A stretch of DNA of 64,000 bases from Lacihabitans sp. CCS-44 (GCF_024343735.1 NZ_RJUE01000061.1:248001-312000), one strand, 5' to 3'; positions 44,768 to 53,965 are shown, numbered from the stretch's first letter. Notes: generated from the letters alone by a model not told the origin. Numbers and translations are program-made.

Positions 44768-45835
44768 ATGGCTTTGAAGGCTCAATATTACAAACATACA
44801 TTAAATTTTAGATTTGAAGCCGGTACTTCTCGTGGAGTTTTGAAAAAAAAAGATTCGTATTTTTTGAAACTTTTTTATGAATCACAACCAGAAATTTTCG
44901 GATTAGGCGAAGCTGGACCTTTGGAAGGTTTAAGTTTGGATTTTGGCACTTTGGCAGAGAATAAATTACAAGAAATTGTAAATGCCATAAATTCAGGAAA
45001 TTATGGTTCAATAGAAGATTTAAAATCTAATCTAAATGTCTATTCAAGTGTATTGTTTGCATTAGAGACAGCCTTATTAGACATAGAAGATGGAGGAAAA
45101 CGTCAGATTTTTAATAATTCATTTTTTAATGATTCTGACAAAATAAAAATCAATGGGCTGGTTTGGATGGGCAACAAGGATTTTATGAAATCTCAGATTA
45201 TTGAAAAACTGGAATCTGGCCATGATACAATAAAACTAAAAATTGGTGCTATTGATTTTGATGAAGAAATTGAACTACTGAAATTCATAAGAAAACAATT
45301 TTCTTCTGAAGAAATTTGTTTGAGAGTTGATGCCAACGGGGCTTTCTCTTGTCAAGACGCTTTGGACAAACTGAAGATTCTATCAGAATTTGACATTCAC
45401 AGTATCGAACAACCCATAAAAGTAGATCAATGGGACGAAATGGCAGATTTATGCCAAAAAACGCCCGTTCCTATAGCTTTAGATGAAGAATTAATTCCAA
45501 ATTCAGCAAATAAAGAGAAATTATTAAAGCATATTCAGCCGCAATTTATCATTCTAAAACCAAGTTTAATGGGCGGTCTTGTAGGTTCTCGGGATTGGAT
45601 AAGCAATGCTGAAAGCTTGGGAATCAAATGGTGGATGACTTCGGCCCTTGAATCGAACGTTGGTCTTAATGCAATTTGCCAGTTTGCCAAGGAATTTGAT
45701 AACCCTTTGCCACAAGGTTTGGGAACAGGCAAGTTGTACGATAATAATTTCCAATCACCGCTCACAATAACCTCTGGCAAGATATTTTACAAAAAGAATC
45801 AAGAATGGGATCTAAGTTTCTTTAAATCCAATTAG
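44768..45835 (+). CDS. menC: o-Succinylbenzoate synthase-like enolase-superfamily enzyme
   Basis: A 355-aa enzyme of the enolase superfamily. The N-terminal GTSRGVL and GLGEAGPLEGLS segments match Bacteroidota MenC, which dehydrates SHCHC to o-succinylbenzoate in menaquinone synthesis. Catalytic positions are visible: KLK at 156-158, metal ligands Asp188 (RVDANGAF), Glu214 (SIEQPI) and Asp239 (LDEEL), and Lys264 in ILKPSLMGG. A dipeptide epimerase is the main alternative, and no other men genes are in the window. It lies head-to-head with lpxK, and its 3' end overlaps hemF by 14 bases. Confidence 0.8.
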   Translation: MALKAQYYKHTLNFRFEAGTSRGVLKKKDSYFLKLFYESQPEIFGLGEAGPLEGLSLDFGTLAENKLQEIVNAINSGNYGSIEDLKSNLNVYSSVLFALETALLDIEDGGKRQIFNNSFFNDSDKIKINGLVWMGNKDFMKSQIIEKLESGHDTIKLKIGAIDFDEEIELLKFIRKQFSSEEICLRVDANGAFSCQDALDKLKILSEFDIHSIEQPIKVDQWDEMADLCQKTPVPIALDEELIPNSANKEKLLKHIQPQFIILKPSLMGGLVGSRDWISNAESLGIKWWMTSALESNVGLNAICQFAKEFDNPLPQGLGTGKLYDNNFQSPLTITSGKIFYKKNQEWDLSFFKSN

Positions 45836-46733
45836 TCCCTTTTACAAGTAGATTTTGCGTTTCAGCCTCTTTCGTGCCGGCTTTCACGTCAAAATTATAA
45901 TCCCAGTCTGCATGAGGAGGTAGACTCATTAGTATTGATTCTGTGCGGCCGTTGGTTTCTAATCCAAATTTGGTTCCTCTGTCCCAAACCAAGTTAAACT
46001 CGGCGTAACGACCCCTTCTAATGAGTTGCCATTTTTTTTCTTCGGAGGTATAAGCTTTGGAGTAATTTGCGTGCATCAAATCGGTATAAATCGGTGCAAA
46101 AGACTCTCCAATAGATTTGGTAAACGAAAAAAGTTCGTTTTTACTATGGATAGTGTTTGTTTGAGGAATTAATACATCAGGTTTTAAATAATCATAAAAA
46201 ATGCCCCCAATACCTCTGGTTTCTTTTCTGTGTTGAATAAAAAAATAATCATCTGCCCAATTCTTGAAATTCGGATAGAATTTTTCATCATGTTTGTCAC
46301 AGGCAGCCTTTAATTTTTCATGAAAACCTTTGGCTTGTTTTAAGTCAATATAATGAGGAGTAAGGTCAATACCACCACCAAACCAAGATTGGCCATCTGA
46401 AAGCTCAAAATACCTCACATTCATGTGGATGATAGGCACAAAAGGATTTTCAGGATGCATCACAATAGAAACGCCCGTAGCAAAGAAATTAAGATTTTCT
46501 TTTATTTTCAACATCGTTTTTAAAGATGATGAAAGCTCCCCCTCGACGGCAGAAAAATTAACACCGCCCTTTTCAATAATTCTTCCTTTATTTAACACCC
46601 TAGTTCTACCGCCACCACCGGTTTGATGCTGCCAATTGTCTTCCTTGAAGCGGCCTTTATCATCCGTGATTTCAATACTTTTACAAATATTGTCTTGTAG
46701 GTTTTTAAGGTATTCGGTTATTTCGTCTCTCAT
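45822..46733 (-). CDS. hemF: Coproporphyrinogen III oxidase, aerobic
   Basis: HemF converts coproporphyrinogen III to protoporphyrinogen IX with oxygen, a late step of haem synthesis. The 303 aa start at MRDEITEYLKNLQ (ATG 46733); an ATG at 46793 would add an atypical extension. The signature SIVMHPENPFVPIIHMNVRYFE and WFGGGIDLTPHY are present, then RRGRYAEFNLVWDRGTKFGL. Oxygen-dependent HemF fits aerobic life. It is divergent from hisC and its 3' end overlaps menC by 14 bases. Confidence 0.96.
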   Translation of the reverse strand: MRDEITEYLKNLQDNICKSIEITDDKGRFKEDNWQHQTGGGGRTRVLNKGRIIEKGGVNFSAVEGELSSSLKTMLKIKENLNFFATGVSIVMHPENPFVPIIHMNVRYFELSDGQSWFGGGIDLTPHYIDLKQAKGFHEKLKAACDKHDEKFYPNFKNWADDYFFIQHRKETRGIGGIFYDYLKPDVLIPQTNTIHSKNELFSFTKSIGESFAPIYTDLMHANYSKAYTSEEKKWQLIRRGRYAEFNLVWDRGTKFGLETNGRTESILMSLPPHADWDYNFDVKAGTKEAETQNLLVKGTNWI

Positions 46734-46822
46734 AAATTTATTGTTGGGGAAGTAAAAATATATCATTCCGTCTATATTCCTATGGGTTTTCATTAAATTT
46801 GCGACTCAATTTTTATATTTAT

Positions 46823-47869
46823 ATGGATTTCAATCAGTTAATACGACCACATATTTTAAAACTTCAACCTTACGCCTCTGCCAGAGACGAATATTCGGGT
46901 AAAGAGGGTACTTTTTTGGATGCAAATGAAAATCCATTTTCTTCTGTAAGTGGTGAGAATTTCAACCGATACCCAGATCCTTATCAGTGGGAATTGAAGC
47001 ATAAATTGTCGCTTTTGAAAGGGGTTTCTCCAGAGTCTATTTTTCTCGGAAATGGCTCTGATGAACCGATAGATTTATTGATAAAGGCAGTTTGCGAACC
47101 TTTGCAAAATAACATTGTGATAATGCCCCCAACTTATGGCATGTACAAGGTTTGTGCAGATATTCAGCAAGTGCAGGTTCAGCAGGCTCCGCTTTCCGAA
47201 GATTTTGATATCGATTTAGACAATGTTTTTGATTCGGTAAATGCCGCAACTAAAATGATTTGGGTATGTTCTCCCAACAATCCAAGTGGTAATTTGCTAA
47301 ACAGAGATTCTATTTTTCAGATTTTAAAGGCATTTCCAGAAAAATTGGTTGTGGTAGATGAGGCCTATGTTGATTTTGCAGATAGTATTTCGTTCATATC
47401 TGAACTTGGAAATTTTGAAAATCTTATTGTTTTACAAACATTTTCAAAAGCTTGGGGAATGGCTGGTCTAAGATTAGGTGTTGCCTATTGCAATCCATTC
47501 ATTATCAAAATATTGAATAAAATAAAGTATCCGTATAATTTGAATATTCTTAGCCAGCAAAAACTTTCAGAGGCTTTAGATAAAGTGAAGGAAAAGAATG
47601 AATTTGTTAAAGAAATAAATGGACTGAAAGAGAAATTGGCTGATGATTTGAAACAAATTCCTTCAGTAATTAAGATATTTCCTTCAGATTCAAATATGCT
47701 TTTGGTGAAGTTTACTGAAGCCAAAAAACTCTTTAATTTTTTATTAGACCATAAAGTGATTGTAAGAGATAGATCTAATGTGGTTTTATGTGAAGATTGC
47801 TTGCGATTGTCAATTGGAACAGAAGCCGAAAATGAAATTTTATTGAAGGCAATCAAAAGGTTTGTCTAG
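46823..47869 (+). CDS. hisC: Histidinol-phosphate aminotransferase
   Basis: A PLP-dependent aminotransferase of about 348 aa. The ATG at 46823 is used rather than the TTG at 46799. Family features are LDANENPFS, RYPDP, LGNGSDEPIDLLI, CSPNNPSGN and the PLP lysine Lys209 in TFSKAWGMAGLRLG. HisC converts imidazole-acetol phosphate to L-histidinol phosphate. It is not beside other his genes here. A TAAATTTG box at 46794-46801 may be the -7 element. A shared terminator follows. Confidence 0.93.
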   Translation: MDFNQLIRPHILKLQPYASARDEYSGKEGTFLDANENPFSSVSGENFNRYPDPYQWELKHKLSLLKGVSPESIFLGNGSDEPIDLLIKAVCEPLQNNIVIMPPTYGMYKVCADIQQVQVQQAPLSEDFDIDLDNVFDSVNAATKMIWVCSPNNPSGNLLNRDSIFQILKAFPEKLVVVDEAYVDFADSISFISELGNFENLIVLQTFSKAWGMAGLRLGVAYCNPFIIKILNKIKYPYNLNILSQQKLSEALDKVKEKNEFVKEINGLKEKLADDLKQIPSVIKIFPSDSNMLLVKFTEAKKLFNFLLDHKVIVRDRSNVVLCEDCLRLSIGTEAENEILLKAIKRFV

Positions 47870-47894
47870 AAGCTGCAAACGGCATAAAAAAATA

Positions 47895-47923
47895 AAACCT
47901 TGGAGGATTTCCCTTCAAGGTTT
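47895..47923. terminator. Bidirectional terminator after hisC and tRNA-Ala
   Basis: A 12-bp stem with one G-U pair (47895-47906 with 47912-47923) has a 5-base loop, an A-rich run before it and T-run after it. It can terminate hisC on the plus strand and tRNA-Ala on the minus strand. Confidence 0.85.
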
Positions 47924-47928
47924 TTTTG

Positions 47929-48002
47929 TGGAGAAGATGGGGCTCGAACCCACGACCTCTTGACTGCCAGTCAAGCACTCTAGCCAACTGAGCTACATCC
48001 CC
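47929..48002 (-). tRNA. tRNA-Ala (GGC)
   Basis: A 74-nt cloverleaf on the minus strand with anticodon loop CTGGCAG (anticodon GGC). The acceptor GGGGATG pairs with CTTCTCC, leaving a U6-U67 mismatch. The G3-U70 pair, the identity element for alanyl-tRNA synthetase, is present. The T-loop is TTCGAGC, the discriminator is A, and CCA is not encoded. Confidence 0.93.
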
Positions 48003-48012
48003 GTTTCAGTCA

Positions 48013-48043
48013 CAAATATATATGCTAGTATGCAAACTACAAA
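48013..48043 (-). promoter_or_regulatory. Predicted tRNA-Ala promoter (TTTG-N19-TATATTTG)
   Basis: On the minus strand, TTTG (48043-48040) precedes TATATTTG (48020-48013) by 19 bases, about 10 bases before the tRNA. It sits directly after the stop codon of the preceding gene. Confidence 0.6.
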
Positions 48044-48047
48044 ACTT

Positions 48048-51000
48048 TTACCAGCCAGGAACCATAAAATTAAATCCTGTTATTACAAGTTGCTTTTGCC
48101 CATTGTATATCGGAACTGCCAAGTAAGGCTCTACTATCAAATAGCCTAATACATTGACTCTTAGGCTTAAGCCTGTTGTAAATATAGGTGAAGTCTTGAA
48201 AGTAATCGTATTGTTTCCAAAGGATTCATAAGGATAAGATTGTCCAATCTTTTTTTGTTTTGACCAAACAAGACCAGCATCAAAAAAAATGTTTAGGTCA
48301 GACGGAATATAGTCAAAAGGTATTAATGCCAATTTTTTAGGCCCCGTAAAAGGAATTCTCACCTCAAAGTTGGCTACAGCCATTTGTTCGCCTTGAAGAT
48401 TTTCTTGGGTAATGTAGCCCTGTTGTTTTGTTAGAGCTCTTCCGTAAAAACCGTGCATATACCATGGATATCCGAGATACAAAGGGTTAATTTGATTCAG
48501 AAAATCAATATTTTTGGTATTTAACCTTCCTTCATACAAAAACCTTGTTGCTAAAGTAAATGGCTTTATGTAGTTATACTTTCTAAAATCTGCCAATACG
48601 GAATTGTAGCTGGTTGTTCCAAAATATTTGGCTAATTCTAACCTGTATCTATAGCCATTAAGCGGGGCCACAGTTCCAAATGTGGTATTATCACCTACTA
48701 AAGCCGTATAAATTTGAGCCAAAGTAAAATTATTGTAGCCAAATTCTTTAGCATCGAGTTTAACTGGTTTTCCACTTTGATAGGCGTTAAAATCATAAAT
48801 GTTTCCATCAGAGCCTACACCAATTTCTCCATATTGAGGATATTCTCTCAAATTAAATGAATACCAATTGCTAGAAACACCAAACTCCAAACGGGTACTT
48901 TTACTAAATGGTTTTAAAACAAAACCTGAAATTTGATCTATAAATATTCTAGCAATTCTTTGATTAACGTCTGCTGTATAGTAGTTTAAACCATTAGCGG
49001 TTCCCAAAGTATCTTTGATTTTAAAATTGGTGTCGCCATAAAAACTATAAGGGATATGTGAAGCAGAAATGCCAAATTGAATGGGTCTTTTTTGATTCAT
49101 GTAAAACAACTGCCCACCAAAATCTTGAATTTCCCCATTCAAAGCTACCGTTCCCATCAGTTGATTATTATTGAGCATATCGCCGAATAATGCGGTTATT
49201 CCCCCTCCCATTCCAGTTCCAAATCTACTCGTACTGACTCCTAAGCCCGAATTTGCCAGATAGTCTAGCTTGAAATTGGGCTTATATTTTTTTTCTTCAA
49301 ACTTTAAATTGTCAAGGTTTTTTGGGAAAGCTCTATTTTGTAAGTTATTATTGACAATATCAGCTCCAATCAATATTTTACCTGGAACCAAATAACTGGC
49401 ATCTGTATTGTGTTTTAAATCAACTTCTTGATTGAGAAAGTGAGTTTCGTTGGCAATTATTATGTTGTAATCTCCTTTGTTGAAATAATTGTAAGCAATT
49501 TCTCCACTTTTTGACGCAACGGAAATCGCGGGTGAATACATCGTAATTCCGCTGATTCCAGTATAATAATTGGTTAATTTAATCAGTGAATTATTGGTCA
49601 GATTAATTTTGTACAAATCCTTAAAACCGTCTGGAGAGCTAATGAAATACAGACTATTACCATCTGCTGAAATCTGAGGATTCATGTTGTCTGTATTCTC
49701 AAACAATGCTAAAGTGCTGATTTTCTTTGAATTAAGATCTAAATTAGAAATCCTAAAGTTCTCTTTCTCCAATTTTTGACTATTCCCACCCCTATCACTC
49801 ACAAAATAGACTTTTGAGCCATCCGCCGACCAAATAGGCTGAATGTCGGAATAATCATCTTGAGTAAGATTGAGAGTTTCTTTTGTTCGGAAATTAAAAC
49901 TGTAAATATCGGAAATCCCTTCTTTTAGACCTGAAAACAAGATTTGAGTACCATCAGGCGACCAAGCAGGATTTGAAAATGCATCTACTGAAGTGGGCTG
50001 ATATTCTCTTTTTTCACCATTTATAATATCAATCACCAAAAGTTTGTTCTTCCCTTTCGATTGAATTACAATGGCAAATTTTCTACTATCGGGCGACCAA
50101 GTTCCTGAAGTTTCAATAAAACTATAAGAGTCCACATGAGCCCCAAAAGATGTACTTTCTATCTTTCTAATGGTTTTTCCATTTGAGGCATCTGCAATAA
50201 AAATATCCAGAGAAATTACATTTTTCGATGAAATGTACGCCAAGTATTTTCCATCTGGACTGATGGCGGGAGAAATATTCATGTCTTCGCCTTTTTTGGA
50301 AGCTCCCAATACTTTTCCCCTTATTTCAGTTTCCTTTCCTTCTTTTTGGCGATTATAATATAGTAGAATGTCATTCCTGAATTTTGTGGAGAAAGTCTCT
50401 GAATCCATTTTAAATGACCTAATAAAAGCCTTTTCCAAGCCATAAATAGCTGTTTCTTTGAACAATGGGCGAATAATATCGTCACCATAATTTGCCGTAA
50501 CATAAGCCCAGAAAACTTGTCCCCAGCGGTAGGGAAAATACTTATATTGCTTGCTGACTAAATCCTTAATTCTAGGAATATCGTCATTCAAGACTGCGTC
50601 ACGCATCCACATACTTGTGTGAGGGTCTTTTCGGCCAATAGACATATACTCAGCAAGACCTTCCACCATAAATAAAGGAAGATTTTGAATATTGGCCAAT
50701 GTAGTAGAATCGCTGCCATAGGTCATGGTTTGATATTGAAAAGCATGAACCAATTCGTGTCCCAATACATGATCTGTTTGGCGTTTGGTAAACATGAGCG
50801 GCATAACTACCCGAGTTCTTAGTCCTTCTGTAACTCCTCCGGTTCCCTCACCTATGTCTCCTCCGATGGTGGTCGTTTCCTGAAAATCAGGGTGGGTGTT
50901 ATAAAGAATTATTGGATTTGGTTTTATAAAAGCAAGCTTAAATACTTCTTGGTGAAGTTTATACCAATATTCGCTGCTTCTGACAAATTCTTTGGCTTTT

Positions 51001-51161
51001 TCGGTGTCATCCAAATAATTGTAGAGCTGAAAGTGTGTGCTTTGTAAAACTTTAAAATTATTACTTTTATTTCGAGGCTTATTTTGCCCAAAATACTGAG
51101 ATTGGCCAGATATTTCTAAACAATATAAAAAAATGATACCTAAAGTGAGATATTTAAGCAT
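48048..51161 (-). CDS. Protease, beta-propeller and outer-membrane barrel fusion protein
   Basis: A 1037-aa exported protein (signal peptide ending at ...EISGQ). The N-terminal part is a zinc metallopeptidase with HELVH (His135, Glu136, His139) and a downstream MVEGLAEY element (Glu167), like the peptidase MA group. Residues about 270-590 hold TolB-like PD40 beta-propeller repeats (ISPDGKYLAYIS, WSPDSRKFAIV, WSADGSKVYFVS). From about 640 the protein turns into beta strands ending in GFNFMVPGW, an outer-membrane barrel. An envelope-linked protease is implied; its substrate is unknown. It is preceded by an NlpC/P60 gene 34 bases upstream. Confidence 0.85.
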   Translation of the reverse strand: MLKYLTLGIIFLYCLEISGQSQYFGQNKPRNKSNNFKVLQSTHFQLYNYLDDTEKAKEFVRSSEYWYKLHQEVFKLAFIKPNPIILYNTHPDFQETTTIGGDIGEGTGGVTEGLRTRVVMPLMFTKRQTDHVLGHELVHAFQYQTMTYGSDSTTLANIQNLPLFMVEGLAEYMSIGRKDPHTSMWMRDAVLNDDIPRIKDLVSKQYKYFPYRWGQVFWAYVTANYGDDIIRPLFKETAIYGLEKAFIRSFKMDSETFSTKFRNDILLYYNRQKEGKETEIRGKVLGASKKGEDMNISPAISPDGKYLAYISSKNVISLDIFIADASNGKTIRKIESTSFGAHVDSYSFIETSGTWSPDSRKFAIVIQSKGKNKLLVIDIINGEKREYQPTSVDAFSNPAWSPDGTQILFSGLKEGISDIYSFNFRTKETLNLTQDDYSDIQPIWSADGSKVYFVSDRGGNSQKLEKENFRISNLDLNSKKISTLALFENTDNMNPQISADGNSLYFISSPDGFKDLYKINLTNNSLIKLTNYYTGISGITMYSPAISVASKSGEIAYNYFNKGDYNIIIANETHFLNQEVDLKHNTDASYLVPGKILIGADIVNNNLQNRAFPKNLDNLKFEEKKYKPNFKLDYLANSGLGVSTSRFGTGMGGGITALFGDMLNNNQLMGTVALNGEIQDFGGQLFYMNQKRPIQFGISASHIPYSFYGDTNFKIKDTLGTANGLNYYTADVNQRIARIFIDQISGFVLKPFSKSTRLEFGVSSNWYSFNLREYPQYGEIGVGSDGNIYDFNAYQSGKPVKLDAKEFGYNNFTLAQIYTALVGDNTTFGTVAPLNGYRYRLELAKYFGTTSYNSVLADFRKYNYIKPFTLATRFLYEGRLNTKNIDFLNQINPLYLGYPWYMHGFYGRALTKQQGYITQENLQGEQMAVANFEVRIPFTGPKKLALIPFDYIPSDLNIFFDAGLVWSKQKKIGQSYPYESFGNNTITFKTSPIFTTGLSLRVNVLGYLIVEPYLAVPIYNGQKQLVITGFNFMVPGW

Positions 51162-51195
51162 ACGCCAAACAAGATTTACTTTTATAACGCAGAAA

Positions 51196-51657
51196 TTAAA
51201 TCTGTGGTCTAGTGACCTTCACAAATTTAGACTTCCAATATTTAGAAAGCAAATTGTCTTCTCTGACCCCGCTAGATGTAGAAGCGTGTAAGAAAAATAT
51301 TTCTTCGCGATTTTCAATGCGAGTTATGATACCTGTGTGGTTAATTCTTTCGCTATTTACCTTGAAATAGACCAAATCTCCAATTTTAATTTCATCTTTG
51401 GGAATCTCCTCAAAATGATCAGCTTGTTTGTAAGAAACGCGTGGAATGTCTTCTCCAAGTTCTTTAAATGCGACAAAGATCAATCCTGAGCAGTCCATAC
51501 CTTCTTTTGTAGTGCCGCCAAATTTGTAGGGTGTACCCAAATAATCTTGGCATTTGTTTACCAATATCTTGTTGATGTGGTTGCTAGAATATGTATTTCT
51601 TTTTTTACACGAAATAAAAAATAAGCACATTACTAAAACACAAAGCAGGTTTTTCAT
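51196..51657 (-). CDS. NlpC/P60 family lipoprotein (peptidoglycan hydrolase)
   Basis: A 153-aa lipoprotein with lipobox FISC (Cys17) and a C40 peptidase domain. The catalytic cysteine is Cys56 in GMDCSGLI; histidines in INHTGI (His107) and FLHAST (His124) supply the rest of the site. Such enzymes cut peptide cross-links in cell-wall muropeptides. Its ATG overlaps the stop of the TlpA-like gene by 4 bases, which indicates translational coupling. The large protease-barrel gene follows downstream. Confidence 0.9.
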   Translation of the reverse strand: MKNLLCVLVMCLFFISCKKRNTYSSNHINKILVNKCQDYLGTPYKFGGTTKEGMDCSGLIFVAFKELGEDIPRVSYKQADHFEEIPKDEIKIGDLVYFKVNSERINHTGIITRIENREEIFFLHASTSSGVREDNLLSKYWKSKFVKVTRPQI

Positions 51658-53048
51658 TTGATTAACCGTTCAATTTGCTGAATTAAGGCTCTGCCTTCGT
51701 CACTTGAAGGCTCTTCTACTTTATCAGAAATAATTGTGCCAGTTTTATCAATTAATATATAATTTGGTAATAATTCAGTATTGTACTCTTTCCTAAGCTC
51801 AGGATTATCAATTCCGTTTAAGTGTTTTCCCAGTGGTTTCTTCTCAATTAATAATTTTTTAAAGTCTCCATAGTTATCCATATTTATGAAAACAAATACA
51901 AGATTATTTTGCTCTTTGAAGAAATTCTCAACAATACTCAGATTTTTGAAATCTTCTAGACATGGACCACACCAGCTTGCATAAAAGCCCAAAAGGACAT
52001 TTTTTCCACGGAAATCTTTCAGAGAAATCAAGTTACCTTTTTCGTCTGGTAAAATAAAAGATTTTGCCTCTCTACCATTTTGGAGATTCTGCAGTTTACT
52101 CAGTTTTTCTATTAAAACAGCCGTGTAAACTTTGTTTTTAGAGAATTCTCTGAAAGAGGCCACCAAAAGTTTTGTTTCTTCGCTCGCTCCAAAATTGTCC
52201 AAATAGTTAAGAATTTTTATTGCCAATATTCTCTCTATCAATTGCTTATCTACCAAATCTTTCTCAGTAAAATAGCTTTTGACAGATTCATATTCTAACA
52301 TTATCGACTGACTATATTTTTGACCAATTTTATTGTGGTTTTCAATAAGAGCCTCTACAAAATGCCCATATTCATAGGATTTGTTTTGGGTTTTGGCTTG
52401 AAAGGTTTTTAAATCAAATCGAGCGAACTCGGCTTCATTAAAAATTTTGTGAAAATTCAAAAAACTGAGTTCATGAAAACTGTATTTTCCGTAGATATCA
52501 GCCCTTTGTAAAGAATAAAAGTCTTCTGAAATTCTTGACTTGTAGGTATTTAACAAATTGATTTGCTCATCATATAGGTATTTTGTCAAGTCAAAAAAGC
52601 CTTTTCTCGATATTTTCTTCAGCTTTTCCAGTTCATAATCCCAATCTTTCTCCTCTTCAAATTTCTTTTTCTGTTCAATTAAATAGGCCCATTTGTCGGA
52701 GCCAATGCCTTCAAACTTCAAAGTATTCTCAAAATCCTGAAAATCAGCGGTCAAAATGATGTTATCGTTGGGTTCTATTTTCCAAAGAAAATAACCAACA
52801 TCCCCGATGTTGATGTCACAATAGGCAATTTCGTCGAGAGCGATTTCGGCATAAAAACTGCCTTTTTTGTCGACTTTCAGTTCTAATTCAAGCGGATTTT
52901 CTACCCAGTTTCTATAAACCGTGAAAGATATGGTCGGTTCGGTGTAATTTTTGATATTTCCCGAAAACTTAAAGAAGGTTTGACCAATCAAAGGGCCAAC
53001 CGCAAAGAATAGGGCTGAAAAAAGAAAAAATGGCAAGGTTTTTTTCAT
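51654..53048 (-). CDS. TlpA-like thiol-disulfide oxidoreductase
   Basis: A 464-aa protein with a signal peptide (to about residue 23) and a C-terminal thioredoxin-fold domain of the TlpA/ResA type. The CXXC active site is WCGPC (359-363) in FYASWCGPCLEDF. The N-terminal 300 residues are a lineage-specific region of beta strands and helices with no catalytic motif seen; many Bacteroidota TlpA-like proteins carry such a domain (DUF4369-like). It probably handles periplasmic disulfides. It is coupled to the NlpC/P60 gene and starts 2 bases after the Ppx/GppA gene. Confidence 0.85.
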   Translation of the reverse strand: MKKTLPFFLFSALFFAVGPLIGQTFFKFSGNIKNYTEPTISFTVYRNWVENPLELELKVDKKGSFYAEIALDEIAYCDINIGDVGYFLWKIEPNDNIILTADFQDFENTLKFEGIGSDKWAYLIEQKKKFEEEKDWDYELEKLKKISRKGFFDLTKYLYDEQINLLNTYKSRISEDFYSLQRADIYGKYSFHELSFLNFHKIFNEAEFARFDLKTFQAKTQNKSYEYGHFVEALIENHNKIGQKYSQSIMLEYESVKSYFTEKDLVDKQLIERILAIKILNYLDNFGASEETKLLVASFREFSKNKVYTAVLIEKLSKLQNLQNGREAKSFILPDEKGNLISLKDFRGKNVLLGFYASWCGPCLEDFKNLSIVENFFKEQNNLVFVFINMDNYGDFKKLLIEKKPLGKHLNGIDNPELRKEYNTELLPNYILIDKTGTIISDKVEEPSSDEGRALIQQIERLIK

Positions 53049-53049
53049 C

Positions 53050-53925
53050 TTAAGATTTTAAGTTCTGGTAAACTTCCAGCATTATTCCGTCTTTCAGGCC
53101 CAAATCAGGCACAAACATTTTTGTTGATTTGGCCCATTTCATGGCTGAAAAATAAATTTCACTTGCATATTCGATTACATCAGCCCGGTCTGGATTCATT
53201 TTAAGCTTATTTATTTTTTCTTCCATAGTAAACTGGCTTAAATACTTTTGAGCTTCTTCCAATCTTTGAATATCAGCAAGGCCGTTTTCGTCCTTTTCCA
53301 AGAACTCAAACAGTTTAGAAATATTGCCTCCAGTTCCTATAGAAATTATCTCGGGGCGATTGTGGACATGCTCTTGAATCCAATTGTGCATCTTTTTCCA
53401 AACATCTTTGGTCACTTTTCCCTCCATTAATCTTACCGAACCAATTTTAAATGACTGAGAGGTTTCTTTTACCTTTCCGTTGTAAAGATTAAGCTCGGTA
53501 CTGCCACCGCCCACGTCTATATGAAGATAAGTTTTGTTGTCCTCGAGTTCATGTACGATGACATTATTAATCATTTCAGCTTCTTTTTCTCCTGAAATAA
53601 GGTTTATCGTCATTCCCAACTCTAACTTTACCCTTTCGCAGATATTTAGCCCATTTTCGGCTTCTCTAAGTGCCGACGTTGCACATATCAAATAGGCATC
53701 TACCTCGTGCAGTTCCATCAAAAGCTTGTAGACTGTCAAGAGTTTTTTAATTCGGGCTTCACTTTCGTAGTGTATTTTTCCTGATGAAAAAACATCATGA
53801 CCTAACCTCAAAGCAAACCTCACATATTCTATTTTCTTGAATGAAATCCTACCTTCATCATTCAAAACAGATGAAATTTGCATTCTGGCTGCATTAGAAC
53901 CAATATCAATGGCTGCTATCTTCAT
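53050..53925 (-). CDS. Ppx/GppA-family phosphatase
   Basis: A 291-aa ASKHA-fold enzyme that hydrolyses polyphosphate or pppGpp. DIGSNAARMQIS (6-17) and the glycine-rich loop HIDVGGGSTEL are the nucleotide-binding signatures; ISIGTGGNISKLF follows. It lacks the C-terminal HD-like domain of long Ppx proteins, as is normal for the two-domain Bacteroidota form. It begins a minus-strand run with the TlpA-like and NlpC/P60 genes, and is divergent from the PAP2-like gene, with 40 bases between the starts. Confidence 0.92.
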   Translation of the reverse strand: MKIAAIDIGSNAARMQISSVLNDEGRISFKKIEYVRFALRLGHDVFSSGKIHYESEARIKKLLTVYKLLMELHEVDAYLICATSALREAENGLNICERVKLELGMTINLISGEKEAEMINNVIVHELEDNKTYLHIDVGGGSTELNLYNGKVKETSQSFKIGSVRLMEGKVTKDVWKKMHNWIQEHVHNRPEIISIGTGGNISKLFEFLEKDENGLADIQRLEEAQKYLSQFTMEEKINKLKMNPDRADVIEYASEIYFSAMKWAKSTKMFVPDLGLKDGIMLEVYQNLKS

Positions 53926-53965
53926 TTAAAACTTTTTTATTTCAATTGCAAAAATATGTATATTT

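Noticed and set aside
46734-46793. Longer N-terminus for HemF
   Set aside because: The extra residues are not typical of HemF, and MRDEITEYL at 46733 fits the family start.
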